From NCBI GenBank assembly GCA_910584235.1, contig CAJTZD010000011.1, positions 27,685 through 91,684 of the forward strand: a DNA stretch of 64,000 nucleotides. Reading direction: 5' to 3'. Under the pieces are notes generated by a model. The model was not told where the DNA came from and made no database searches. It saw only the letters and a program-made list of their open reading frames with translations. Origin of the DNA: an uncultured Acetatifactor sp. (GTDB lineage Bacteria; Bacillota; Clostridia; Lachnospirales; Lachnospiraceae). Shown here one piece after another: positions 1 through 9,195 of this stretch. Position 1 is the first letter of the stretch; every line of letters starts with the position of its first letter. Position numbers and translations under genes: made by a program.

Positions 1-619
1 TCTCACCGTCCTGGATGATAAAGACGAGTTTCATATCGTCCTTTTCATAAATCAGCATGCCGCAGATTTCCGTGCCCTCCCCGGGATAGGCCTGGCTGAG
101 CTTTTCCGAAGAGTCTCCTATGGCAATGCCCTCTGCGGTGGCTACGGAATCGTCTGTCAGCACTATGGCAGATACGTAGTCCTTACCGTCCTTTGGATAA
201 GTATACAGTTCAAAACCGCTGTAGGTATAAATCTTGTCCAGGCCCTCAAAAGCGCAGCTCTCTCCCTCAAAGTAGGAAACGGGCTCCCCAAGCTGTTCCG
301 TGAGCGGACCGGCCTCTGCGTCTATGGCCATTGTCACTCCGTTTACGGTAAACACATAGCCTTTCCCCGCCGTGTCACCGGCCGCCTGCTGCCCGTCTGC
401 CTCTATGGTTCCCCCATCCCTTTCCAGGGGGATCCCCCCGCCGGCCTCCGCGGCTGTTCCTTCGCCGGCTTCTGCGGTTTTCTCCCCGTTGCCGCAGCCT
501 GCGGCCAGCAGCATGACCACTGCCGCAAGAGCGGCGGCATATCCTCTGACTGCCCTTTTTCTTCTGCTGCCTGTCATGCCTGTGTTTTCCGCCTTGTTTG
601 TGTTTCCTGTTTTTTTCAT
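1..619 (-). CDS. Putative lipoprotein, 3' end outside window
   Basis: The reading frame starts at an ATG at 619 behind AGGAG (6-nt spacing) and runs open to the window edge, so the C-terminus is missing. The N-terminus is positively charged (MKKTGNTNKAEN), followed by a hydrophobic stretch and a lipobox ending LLAAGCGN, so it should be a secreted lipoprotein anchored through the Cys. After a Gly/Ala/Glu-rich linker the mature part contains short beta-like segments (YVFTVNGVTMAID, YTYSGFELYTYP) of a kind common in uncharacterised Firmicute lipoproteins. I do not recognise a catalytic motif and assign no function. Confidence 0.75.
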   Translation of the reverse strand, partial: MKKTGNTNKAENTGMTGSRRKRAVRGYAAALAAVVMLLAAGCGNGEKTAEAGEGTAAEAGGGIPLERDGGTIEADGQQAAGDTAGKGYVFTVNGVTMAIDAEAGPLTEQLGEPVSYFEGESCAFEGLDKIYTYSGFELYTYPKDGKDYVSAIVLTDDSVATAEGIAIGDSSEKLSQAYPGEGTEICGMLIYEKDDMKLVFIIQDGE

Positions 620-721
620 GATGTTCTCCTTTCGCTTTGCCCGGCCGGACTTTTCTCAGCCGGACTCTTTGTGATTTGTGCTGTGCTTTATCCATGGGGG
701 CGTGATGTATTTCCCTCCTGG

Positions 722-2008
722 TCACATGTCTTCTTCGGTCTGCCGGTGTTTTAGCTGCTCCCTGTACAGGTGGATCCCGTACTGCCCATACTGCCTGCGC
801 TTCTCCGCCTCATAGGCTGCCAGCTTCTCCTGCCAGATCTCCTGAAGATGCGCCTCTCCTCTGCGGTCCGAAACCCCAAGGTCCCGTGACAGGATGCCAC
901 CGAAATAACGGGAAAGCTTCTCCGCCCCGGACAGATTCAGGTGAAGTCCTCTGTCATAGGTGTCCACCGCATAGTCAATGCCCGTCTCCTCCTGACGCTC
1001 CAGAAAGTTAATGTAGCGCAGGCCATGTGCCGCCGCATACGCCTCCACCTGCTCCTCCCATTCCCTGTACCAAAAAGGAGACAAGCTGGGGGCCTTGATC
1101 AGCACCAGTTCGATGCCTTTCTCCTCGCACAGAGCAGCCATTTTGTCCAGGTATTTCCAGGCTCTGGGGCCGAAGCGGTAATTCCCGGGAGGCTTGCCCG
1201 GAGAAATATCCCGAGCCGCCCTGATTTCTACGTGCATGTAGTATCCATTGTGGAACACCTGCTTCCTGTCAAAGAGATACCGCAGGTCGCTGTCTGTCAG
1301 TTCGCTCCACCTGGAGTGATAGCGCAGGATAGGGAACACATAGTCCAGAAAATGCTCTTCCTCTTTCATGGAGGCGAGAATGGATTTGATCTTGGGAAGC
1401 GACCATTCCATCCCCTCTAAGGTCATCCGGTTGTAAGCCTCTCTCTGAGCCTCGCTGTACCGTAGAGACAATACATTAAACACCGCCACCTTTGGGGTCT
1501 CGTACCGCAATGTGTCCTCCAGCAGATAGTAGGACTGCCAGATATACTGCTGGGCGCTGCCCCGGATGTAGCTGTTGATGCCGTATTCCTCCCAGAGAAC
1601 GGCCGGGGAAAAGCTCTCGTAGACCTCGCAGTCCCCGAAAAAGATTACGTCGAAATCCTTTTCCTCCTCATAGTAGGCGGCAATCAATGCGCCCTCTGCC
1701 ACTGCGTCCGCGTATTTGGGAACCAGCAGCCTCTGGAGGAGCCAGAGACTTACAAGCACCGTCAAAACCGAGAGGCATAGCCTGCCTCCTTTCATGCCGC
1801 GCTTCTGCCCGTACTTACGGAAAAGTCCGGAGCGGGAAAGCCTCTCCCGCATGCCTGATATGAGTCTGGTAATGTCGGAAATCTGCGGCTTTCTGCGGGG
1901 AGGAACCCCCATATGTGCCTGACCGGCAGCCGCATTGCTCGTTTTTATGAGCAGAATATATGATTTTATCCCGGGGCCCCAGCCGCCGATAACACCTGAA
2001 TTCTTCAT
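722..2008 (-). CDS. SGNH/GDSL-like membrane-anchored protein (DltD/AlgX-like)
   Basis: 428 residues. A hydrophobic segment (about residues 75-95, LCLSVLTVLVSLWLLQRLLV) anchors the protein, and the rest is extracellular. VIFFGDCEVYESFSP at about residue 120 resembles the block I motif of SGNH hydrolases, but Cys takes the place of the usual nucleophilic Ser (GDS to GDC). Near the C-terminus DRGLHLNLSGAEKLSRYF supplies an Asp/His pair of the block V type. Such proteins often act with MBOAT acyltransferases in cell-surface polymer acylation; no MBOAT gene is visible here. The true start may be internal (residue 33 or 53), because the first 50 residues look non-conserved. Family assignment is by motif only. 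Confidence 0.65.
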   Translation of the reverse strand: MKNSGVIGGWGPGIKSYILLIKTSNAAAGQAHMGVPPRRKPQISDITRLISGMRERLSRSGLFRKYGQKRGMKGGRLCLSVLTVLVSLWLLQRLLVPKYADAVAEGALIAAYYEEEKDFDVIFFGDCEVYESFSPAVLWEEYGINSYIRGSAQQYIWQSYYLLEDTLRYETPKVAVFNVLSLRYSEAQREAYNRMTLEGMEWSLPKIKSILASMKEEEHFLDYVFPILRYHSRWSELTDSDLRYLFDRKQVFHNGYYMHVEIRAARDISPGKPPGNYRFGPRAWKYLDKMAALCEEKGIELVLIKAPSLSPFWYREWEEQVEAYAAAHGLRYINFLERQEETGIDYAVDTYDRGLHLNLSGAEKLSRYFGGILSRDLGVSDRRGEAHLQEIWQEKLAAYEAEKRRQYGQYGIHLYREQLKHRQTEEDM

Positions 2009-2141
2009 GCGGAAACCTCCCTGCCTGCCCGGCTCGCAGGCTGCTTTGTCCTTGACGGGTTACATCTTAGCAGGGATTTGTTTCCTATTTATGCACTTAG
2101 TTGTTTCCTGTTTGTATCTTCTATGTTTCTATTTTTTCGGG

Positions 2142-3395
2142 CTAATTGATCTCCGGATAAAGGGCCGTATCATAGTCAAAGGCATTGTCGTGCTCCTTGG
2201 AATATTCCATCAGCTCCTGATCTGTCCACAGATAGATCTCGGGATTGTCCGTCCTGGGCGTGGTGTCGAAATGCAGCCATCCCTCCCCCACATCCACCAG
2301 ATTCCAGTAATGCTCTACTTCCGCGGGCCGCCTCTGAATGTCCACATTGGGAATACCGGCCCTTGTAAGCAGAACTTTCGCGGTGCAGGCATAGACATAG
2401 CAGTCCCCTTTTCCCTCCGCCAGCCCCTCGTAAGCTGCCCGGAGGGGATCCCCTTTCTCCGAATGGTTGATATAGGCGATGTGATTTTTCACATAGCTGT
2501 AGATGGCCCATGCCTTGTCCTGCAGGCTCATGCCCGGATCGATGATCTGCGCCAGCGCGGCGTCCGCACAGGCATCCACCTCTTCCTGGCTGTACTGCCT
2601 GCTCTTTACCGTAAGGTTCACGGTGACGCTGGAGCAATTGCCCGCCCCATCCTTAGCCGTGTATGTCACCGGGTATACACCCTCTCTGGTCAGATCCACG
2701 CCCGAGGTATCAACCTCCAGCTCCACTTCCCCGTCCCGGTCGTCGATGGCCGTAACATTCTTCCGATAGGAGATACTGTCCCCGATATAGAACTCCAAAT
2801 CCGCCGCCCCATGGATAACCGGCGCCGCAGCGTCCTCCCCATAGGCATCCCCCTGCCAGGCGTTTCCCTGCTGTGCGTATTCCTCCGCCAGGTACAGCTC
2901 CGCTTCCAGCACGGTCCAGTTTCCGCCCCTGTCTGTGAGGATGACCTGGATGGTCTGCTCACCTGTTTGGGTAAAATCCGGCTCCGTCACGTAGGACACC
3001 GTGACCCGGGTGGCATCCGTGATGTTGGACACAAACGCCTCCGCCCCGAAAGCCTTGCCGGGTGCCCGCCGCACCTCCACGGTCTCTGCCACGGGGGCAA
3101 CGGTGTCCTCCACGATCAGCTTGCATTTATGGGTAAAAAGGCCGCATTTGACCTTTACCTCATATTCCCCCGGCACCGTGGTGTCAAAATCCTGACTGTC
3201 CGGCAAGAAGACAGCTTTATCGTCATTATTCTTCATAAAATCCGAGGCTGACACTTCCACGCCCGCCTCCACATGCAGGGTTTTATAGGCCAGTCCGTCT
3301 ATATAAAGCCATCCGCACGCAGCAAAAAGGACAGGAAGCAGCCATCTGCTTCCCGCTCTCCTTTTTGAATTTGATTTTCCGCCTTTTCTTTGCAT
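2142..3395 (-). CDS. Transglutaminase-like cysteine protease domain protein
   Basis: 417 residues with an N-terminal membrane segment (about 18-30), so probably cell-surface exposed. Residues about 45-275 contain repeated Ig/cadherin-like modules of the DUF5011 type (PGEYEVKVKC..., GVYPVTYTAKDGAGN). The C-terminal third is a transglutaminase-like core: the Cys is in GKGDCYVYACTAKVLL, the His in EVEHYWNLVDV and the Asp in WLHFDTTPRTDN, in the canonical order. The family includes cell-wall proteases and cross-linking enzymes; the substrate is unknown. A degraded HerA-type gene lies just upstream, so no operon partner is evident. Confidence 0.85.
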   Translation of the reverse strand: MQRKGGKSNSKRRAGSRWLLPVLFAACGWLYIDGLAYKTLHVEAGVEVSASDFMKNNDDKAVFLPDSQDFDTTVPGEYEVKVKCGLFTHKCKLIVEDTVAPVAETVEVRRAPGKAFGAEAFVSNITDATRVTVSYVTEPDFTQTGEQTIQVILTDRGGNWTVLEAELYLAEEYAQQGNAWQGDAYGEDAAAPVIHGAADLEFYIGDSISYRKNVTAIDDRDGEVELEVDTSGVDLTREGVYPVTYTAKDGAGNCSSVTVNLTVKSRQYSQEEVDACADAALAQIIDPGMSLQDKAWAIYSYVKNHIAYINHSEKGDPLRAAYEGLAEGKGDCYVYACTAKVLLTRAGIPNVDIQRRPAEVEHYWNLVDVGEGWLHFDTTPRTDNPEIYLWTDQELMEYSKEHDNAFDYDTALYPEIN

Positions 3396-3416
3396 GTAAT
3401 CCGCTTATTTCCTCTA

Positions 3417-4147
3417 TCACTTTTTGAACAGGGTATTGAACAGGCCTCTCTTCAGCACCTGGGCCCCGGTACTGATCAGCGTCCGCTCAATCTGATTCCT
3501 GCGGCGCTCCGCCGCCCGCTCCCGCCTGCGCTCCCTGGCCTCTTCCTCTTTTTCCCGTTTCCTTGCGGCCGCTTCCTCTTCCTTTTCTTTCTTCTTCCGG
3601 GCCGCCTCTTCCTCTTTGGCTTTCTGCTTCTCGAACTCGGCCCGCTCCGCCTCCAGCGCAGCCCGCTCCGCCTCCAGTCTGGCCCGCTCTTCGTCCCGGT
3701 TCGCCTGCTCTTCCAAAATCTCATAGGCGGACTCATTGTCTACAGGTCTGTCATATTTCCCCATTCCGTCAGCCCCCATGACCGAGTTCCTGACGCTCTC
3801 CTCTGCAGGCCCCATAAAGCTTTTGGGACAGATCACCGCCGTATGCTCCACGATGCCGGGTACGCCTGGTATTGGAAGCTGTCCCGGATCCCGAATTTGT
3901 CAATGCGTTTCTCCATGCCCTCCGAGGAAACGCCCGGCATGGCAAGCCCGGACACATCCCCTTTCACGTCGCAGAGAAATACCGGCACTCCCGCATCGGA
4001 AAAGGATTCCGCCATCACTTTCATAGTGATGGTCTTCCCCGTGCCGCTGGCGCCGGCGATCAGACCGTGACGGTTCGCCATGTCTAACTGCATGGTCACG
4101 CGCTTTTCTCCTGCCAGTCCTATGTAGATCTTACCGTCTGTGTACAT
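3417..4147 (-). pseudogene. DUF853/HerA-type ATPase gene with internal deletion and frameshift
   Basis: The first part (4147 to about 3850) reads as a normal DUF853 N-terminus: IYIGLAGEKRVTMQLDMANRHGLI followed by the Walker A loop GASGTGKTITMKV, then FLCDVKGDVSGLA, ending at FQYQAYP. In the other frame the C-terminal part follows directly: HTAVICPKSFMGPAEE, NESAYEILEEQANR, a long Glu/Arg/Lys coiled coil, and the family's typical tail VLKRGLFNTLFKK. The family is about 500 residues long; here only about 240 remain and the central Walker B portion is absent. I infer a deletion of roughly 1 kb with a frame change at about 3846-3862. No full-length product is possible. Confidence 0.8.
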
Positions 4148-4236
4148 TCTCCCTCATTTCTGCCGCCCTGCCGGCGGGCCGCCGGACCCTCTCCCGGGCA
4201 GAAGCGGCCTGTGAATCCGCACTCTTCCCGCTTTTC

Positions 4237-5073
4237 CTAGACTTCCTGATACAGCCTTGTGATATAATGCTTTGCCCTTTGATTGTTCTCCGGTTTCGTA
4301 TCCTCCAGCGTGGCATGGATAAAGGGCTTGTGCTCTTTCATGAATTTCAGGACAGGTCCATAGTTCATTTCTCCCTGGCCGCATCCCATGGACAACAGCT
4401 TTCCGTCCCGCATCGCACAGTCCTTTAAATGCACCGCTGCCACGTCCGGCCCCAGCAATTCAATAGCCTCCCGGATAATGCCGTCCCTCTCTTCGTAGTT
4501 CTCCGCGTCCAGGAGATTCACCGGATCAAATATGATCTGGAGATTGGGGGAGCCGATCTCATCCAGCACCCGCCTTGCCCTTTTAGGACTGCTTACGATA
4601 TGGCGGTACACCGGCTCTATGCCGATCACCACCCCCATCTTCTCCGCATATGCCACAATGGGCCGCAAATTGGCCGTAAATGTCTGCAGGGCTTCCTCTG
4701 TATGACATTCCGGCGTATAGCTGTAGGTCCCGTTGGGCGCTCCGGTCTCCGTGCCCACCACACCGCAGCCCAGCCATGAGGCAAAGCGGATATGGGCCAG
4801 ATACCGGTGCATGGTCTCTTCCAACCGCTCTTTATCCGGATCAGCCAGATTCAGATAGCACCCCAGCACGGCAATGTCCACCTCATTTTTGGCAAACACA
4901 TTCTTTATGTACATGGCAAGTCCCGGCGTCAGCGCCTCATCCCCGGTGGGAAACTCATCGATCACTTTCGACAGCGCCAGATGCCCGCAGGCAAAGCCCA
5001 GTCTGTGCACATCCGCGATGCGCTCTTCAAAGGGAAGTTTGGTAGTATCATGTATTCTGATCCCTAACCGCAT
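4237..5073 (-). CDS. Sugar phosphate isomerase/epimerase (xylose isomerase-like TIM barrel)
   Basis: 278 residues starting at MRLGIRIHDTT; this ATG has GGAGG 7 nt upstream, which makes it better than the upstream ATG at 5112. Metal-site residues of the AP-endonuclease-2 type TIM-barrel family are present in order: the Glu in GIEPVYRH (about 155), the Asp in IIFDPVNLLD (about 190), the His in AAVHLKDCAM (about 220) and the Glu in ATLEDTKPEN (about 258). The family isomerises or epimerises ketoses, inositols or their phosphates. No sugar gene is adjacent, so the substrate cannot be named. Confidence 0.85.
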   Translation of the reverse strand: MRLGIRIHDTTKLPFEERIADVHRLGFACGHLALSKVIDEFPTGDEALTPGLAMYIKNVFAKNEVDIAVLGCYLNLADPDKERLEETMHRYLAHIRFASWLGCGVVGTETGAPNGTYSYTPECHTEEALQTFTANLRPIVAYAEKMGVVIGIEPVYRHIVSSPKRARRVLDEIGSPNLQIIFDPVNLLDAENYEERDGIIREAIELLGPDVAAVHLKDCAMRDGKLLSMGCGQGEMNYGPVLKFMKEHKPFIHATLEDTKPENNQRAKHYITRLYQEV

Positions 5074-5187
5074 GATTGTTCCTCCGTTTCTTGTCTTCCT
5101 CAACGTTCTCATGAATCTTTCGGACGCAGGATTCTGAACTTCGTTTTCTAAGGAAGATAATAATACGTCTTGGAAAATAAATCAAGC

Positions 5188-6048
5188 CTAATTCACAGAT
5201 TCGTATTTCTCCTCCCTGCCCGTCTCTTTGGCGATCACCACAAACCGGCCGTCCTCCACATGGTAAGCACAGGTGGACAGGGTCAGGAAATGATCCCCCA
5301 GCCGTGCCGTCACCCCGGTGTCATAGAGGGACATTTCCTTTATATTGTCATAAAAATAGTTGAATTCCAGTTCATCCTCCGCCTGGAAAAAATTATAGTA
5401 TTTGAACACCAGATCCGCGGGATAATACACCTGGCTGTAAAAGACAGCTATCACTTCATACTGGCGTTTCTCCGTCTTCGTATAGATTTCCATGTGCGCA
5501 TGCTCTTTTCCGTATTCCTCATTTTCGTACTGCATCAGGCCGCCGAACATGGTTCCCGCTTTCATGTTATGCCCGTGGATGATGAGATTGGTGGTTGGGC
5601 TTTCCCCGTCAACCTGGCTGTCCGTATCCAGGATCAGACAGCCGGCCTTGTCCTCGTTTCCGTGAAAATCCCGTTCCAGATAGTAATTCTCATCCTCCGG
5701 AGTCTGCATGGCGGGATAATCGATGGCCGTCCCCTCCACCACCAGCCAGAACGCCATGTCCTCGTTCTGGGCAAACAGCTCCCCGTAGGGATTCTTCTCC
5801 AGGGGCTTCGGCGCGGTTTCCTCAGACGAGCCGGGCAAAGTCTCCGCCTCCCCCTGCGCTTCCTTTCGGCTCTCCGATTCCAGATCCACTCTCAGTTCCT
5901 CCATCTTGCTCTCGGATTCTCTCTCCTCCCCAAAGAAGTCCCCCAGCAGGAAAATCAGCCCAAGGGCCGCTATCACCGCCACGGCCACGCAGACCACGGC
6001 CACGATTTTCCATTTGTCTATGCGTATCTTTTCTTTATTCTCTTCCAT
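5188..6048 (-). CDS. srtB: Class B sortase
   Basis: 286 residues. It has a short cytoplasmic head, a membrane helix (about 15-35), a Glu/Ser-rich linker, then a sortase domain. The catalytic His is in TNLIIHGHNM (about 155), the Cys in LTLSTCAYHVEDGRF (about 260) and the Arg in the same block (DGRFVVIAK). An extra helical region between the His and the Cys fits class B. It acts outside the membrane, cleaving sorting signals and joining proteins to the wall or to pilins. No LPXTG/NPQTN-type substrate gene is in the window. The start overlaps the end of the upstream O-antigen-ligase remnant by 14 nt, suggesting an older operon. Confidence 0.88.
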   Translation of the reverse strand: MEENKEKIRIDKWKIVAVVCVAVAVIAALGLIFLLGDFFGEERESESKMEELRVDLESESRKEAQGEAETLPGSSEETAPKPLEKNPYGELFAQNEDMAFWLVVEGTAIDYPAMQTPEDENYYLERDFHGNEDKAGCLILDTDSQVDGESPTTNLIIHGHNMKAGTMFGGLMQYENEEYGKEHAHMEIYTKTEKRQYEVIAVFYSQVYYPADLVFKYYNFFQAEDELEFNYFYDNIKEMSLYDTGVTARLGDHFLTLSTCAYHVEDGRFVVIAKETGREEKYESVN

Positions 6049-7195
6049 CTTTATTCCCCTTTCCGGCCTCTGTCATCCGGCACTCATTCTCACACACCGC
6101 AATCACCAGAAAGATAAGCGGCGTGGATACCACCTGGCCAAAGCTGAAAAACTGATTGGCCAGATATGCCCCTACTGCCATCATTCCGGCCGTCATTCTC
6201 CGGTTCTTTTCGCGCATCCTCCAAAATCTGCCAAATGCCGAAAGGAAAAAGCCCAGGTAAGCGGCCGCCCCGAGAATCCCCTGATTTACCAGCATGTTCA
6301 GCCATTCGTTGTGGGCGTTTGCGTATATGGCATCTTCCCACTGTCCTATCGTCTCTAAATTCAGCGCCTCTACCTCATAGAAATAGCGGGCGAAGCAGTC
6401 CGGCCCCGCTCCATAAAGCTTTGTCACAAAGCCGCTTCGGCAGAATCCGCCCCACACGGCGCTCCAAAGCTCTCCCCGGCCGCTCCCCCACTCCCCGCCA
6501 AGGCGGAGAAATGCGGGACTTCCGAAAAAGCTCCAGATCTCGTCCGATATCTGACATCCTGCGAAGATCAGCACGCAGGCCACGAAGCATACCGCTGCGG
6601 ATGCCAATGCAATGTTCAGCGTCCTGCCGCTTGCCAGGCGATCCCTACCGCCTTTTCTGTAAGCCACTCTCAGCACCGCAGCCGCAACTGCCAGGACTCC
6701 CAGAGGAATCCCCCACAGAGGCGTAAAAATTCTTCCCACCGCCGCTTCCATGTCAAAGGGAAGAATCAGATCCATCTGGGTCAGCCATGCCAGAAAGCTA
6801 AACAGCGGAGGCAACAGCGCAGTTTCCAGAAACCGCAGCAGCTTACGCCTGTCTCTCAAAGATGCAAACAGCAGAACTCCGTACATGGCCGCAAGCGCAG
6901 CATATCCGCTGGCGCTTCCCTGTAAAAGCATAGCGCCGGTTCCCACATAGGCACCGATTCCCGCCGGGATGCGCCTCCACCCCTCCCCGGCCCAGAAGCA
7001 GTACAGCAGAAGCGGAAGCGCCACCGCCAGGTAACTGCAGTACCAATTGATATTCCCTATGGTGGAGAGCAGATTCCTCCGGTTCCAGTCCCACCAGTCC
7101 ATATCCCGAAATGTGTCAAGGGGATCATGTCCCTGCCTGTTCAGAACGCCAAGGAGACACACCGCAAATACGGAAATCCAGACAATGGCAGGGCC
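6035..7195 (-). pseudogene. O-antigen ligase/polymerase-like membrane protein, N-terminally truncated
   Basis: The frame carries many hydrophobic helices and the family's hallmark LSTIGNINWYCSYLAVALPL near the front and GPDCFARYFYEVEALN plus NAHNEWLNMLVNQGILG near the end, as in Wzy/WaaL-type ligases. Homologous-looking sequence begins abruptly around GPAIVWISVFAV. The codons upstream of that point (to 7285) are the reverse strand of a PD-(D/E)XK-type gene and encode no membrane helices. I infer that the first several membrane segments were lost when the two genes were joined at about 7190. An intact protein would have more helices; this product is unlikely to work. Confidence 0.7.
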
Positions 7196-7645
7196 ATAGA
7201 GGCGCTGTTCAACGCCTACCTGGCCAAAACCATCAGCATCCGCGACACCAGCGTCAGGAAACGGAAAAAGGAAAACTTTTATCACGGCATTCTGCTGGGC
7301 CTCCTATCGCACCGGGAGGACTGGTACATCCGCTCCAATGCCGAGTCGGGCGATGGATTCAGCGACATCCTGATGGAGATTGAGGATGAGGGGATTGGCA
7401 TTGTCATTGAAGTCAAGTATCCGGGCAGACCGGACAGTGGCCGGAAACCCGAAAAGGCCGGGGATGCCGCGGAAAAGTCTGCAAGAGCAAGAGACGAGGC
7501 TCTGGAAAAGGGATGTCTGGAGGCCTTGGCACAGATAGAGGACTTGGGATATGATGCGCAGCTTACGCTTGACGGAATGGACACCATCATCAAATACGGC
7601 ATCGCCTGTGATCGGAAGCGGTGCAGGGTGATGGCAGTGACATGA
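7185..7645 (+). pseudogene. C-terminal fragment of AAA-ATPase-like/PD-(D/E)XK (DUF1703-type) protein
   Basis: From about 7185 the plus strand reads GRAIEALFNAYLAKTISIRDT, NFYHGILLGLLSHREDW, SGDGFSDILMEIEDEGIGIVIEVKY and ALAQIEDLGYDAQL. This is the C-terminal nuclease-like domain of the AAA-ATPase-like plus PD-(D/E)XK proteins that are multicopy in Lachnospiraceae: the Asp of GFSDI and the Glu-x-Lys of IEVKY form the PD-ExK core. The N-terminal ATPase-like domain (usually over 300 residues) is absent, and upstream codons belong to the opposite-strand ligase gene. A 172-codon fusion frame opens at 7127, but no ribosome site convinces me. Confidence 0.75.
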
Positions 7646-7677
7646 ATTCACAAAGGAATTGCAGCGCAGCCACTCCC

Positions 7678-8334
7678 TCACTTTCCCAACCGCTTCTCAA
7701 AAGCTATGAAATTGGATTTGTCATTGCCGCCGCAGTAAATTGCGAATACGATGCTATCGAACCTGTCCCGGTAATCCTCCAGGGCTGTACCATAGGCTTT
7801 TGCCACTGTGTCCGGGTCATTCCGGAACGCGCCGCAGCCGAATGCGCCCAGAACCAGGATATCCGCTCCATTCGCTGCCGCTACATGGAGGATATGCTTC
7901 GCACGCTTTACATGCAGGGCATACAGTTCCTGGGAATCCATCTTTACGGGCTTGCCAGTCTCCGGATTATGCCGGTTTGAGGTCGCGCTGCGCAGATTAG
8001 GAGCGGCGCAGGTAATCACGTCCACTGTTACGAAATCCTTTTCCTCCAGCCTTTTGGGGACAGAGTCGTCCGTCTTGCAGATGACTACACCAGGGGAATA
8101 GATGCAGGCATCGGTATGGCGGTTGTCCCTTGCCTCGCGGTTCACCTCATAATATCTCTCCCAGAGCCATCTGCGGTCAATCGTGGAATACAGCGTGGAG
8201 CAGCGGCACAGGCTCTCCTCCTGGGCGCTGCTGCCGTTTTTTACGCCGCCTCCGGGTCTGGTGGCCGAGGCGAAGTTCAGTGTTTTCTTCCTCCTTATAC
8301 AGTTCTTACAGTTTCTTCTTTTCAACTCCCACAT
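7678..8334 (-). pseudogene. TIGR02452/microbial PARG-like domain protein, probably lacking its N-terminus
   Basis: The frame contains NFASATRPGGGVKNGSSAQEE, LCRCSTLY and VLGAFGCGAFRNDP, the diagnostic blocks of TIGR02452 proteins. These carry a macro-like poly(ADP-ribose) glycohydrolase fold (GGG loop and EE catalytic signature). Family members are usually about 260-280 residues, with 50-60 residues before the NFASA block. Here only 19 residues precede it (MWELKRRNCKNCIRRKKTL), and they do not resemble the family. The promoter-side DNA continues directly into the Uma2 gene's leader. I call it N-terminally truncated; a residual active protein cannot be excluded because the catalytic blocks are intact. 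Confidence 0.6.
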
Positions 8335-8424
8335 CTTCTGGTATAATGACCTTATTCAGGGCAAGAAATGACATGCTGCTTTCCCGGAATGGCCGATAGG
8401 ATAAAAAGAAAGGACGTGTATATT

Positions 8425-8991
8425 ATGCCGCCAGCATTACAGCTACAGCCGGAAACCATCACTCTGGAGCAGTATGAAGCGCTTCCGGTCGGGGAAAGGG
8501 TCGAAGTCTTTGATGGCATTGCCTACAACATGGCAAGCCCTTCACAGATCCACCAGTCCATTTCCATGCAGCTTTCTACTATTATAAACAACTATATCCT
8601 CCGCAGAAAAGGGGCATGCAGCATCTTCAGCGCCCCTTTTGATGTACTGCTGTCTGACAGGCCTCTGCTCATCGTTCAGCCGGATATTATGGTAATATGC
8701 GACAAAAGCAAGCTGGACGGAAAAAGGTGCAACGGTGCCCCCGATTTCATCATTGAGATCGTCTCCCCTGGCAACCCGGCAGATGATTACATCCGCAAGC
8801 TCTACTACTACCAAAAGGCCGGCGTCCGTGAATATTGGATTGTGGATCCCCGCCGCAGGATGGTGACAGTCAATTGTTTTCAGGAGAATCTGCTCAATAT
8901 CCAATACTCTTTCGATTCTGCAGTCCGAGTCGGTATTTTTGACGACCTGATAATCGATTTCCGTGATCTTGCGAGGCTGTTGGATATTTAG
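8425..8991 (+). CDS. Uma2 family endonuclease (PD-(D/E)XK fold, DUF820)
   Basis: 188 residues from MPPALQLQPETITLEQYEALP; the ATG at 8425 has AAAGGACG upstream and is preferred over 8368. Uma2 features are in order: GERVEVFDGIAYNMASPSQIHQ, the core Asp in VQPDIMVICD, the Glu in APDFIIEIVSPGNPADDYIRKLYYYQKAGVREYWIVDP. The PD-(D/E)XK set (D, E, K) is complete. Members are abundant in cyanobacteria and Firmicutes, often in accessory DNA; their biological role is largely unknown. It sits at the edge of the AT-rich island and is transcribed away from the PARG-like fragment. Confidence 0.85.
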   Translation: MPPALQLQPETITLEQYEALPVGERVEVFDGIAYNMASPSQIHQSISMQLSTIINNYILRRKGACSIFSAPFDVLLSDRPLLIVQPDIMVICDKSKLDGKRCNGAPDFIIEIVSPGNPADDYIRKLYYYQKAGVREYWIVDPRRRMVTVNCFQENLLNIQYSFDSAVRVGIFDDLIIDFRDLARLLDI

Positions 8992-9195
8992 AGATAAACT
9001 CCGTCCGCAAAGCATCTCCTTTCCCGCATGGATGGCGGTTCTGGCAGAAAACGCAGGAGGCTGAAAAGCTCCCAGATTCTCTAGGATGGGCTTTTGTATC
9101 CGTTAATTGCCAGCCATGCGGGATAGAATGCCTCAAATCTACAGGCTACAGCCATTTCCAGAACGAATTCCGACTGTCCATGATGTCCATGAAGC

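Noticed and set aside
372..674. Open frame on the plus strand opposite the lipoprotein gene
   Set aside because: Pro/Ser/Ala-rich shadow of the minus-strand gene that has a signal peptide, lipobox and ribosome site.
8991..9195. Possible attachment site or gene remnant at the left border of the island
   Set aside because: No direct repeat shared with the right border was found by eye and no coding similarity.
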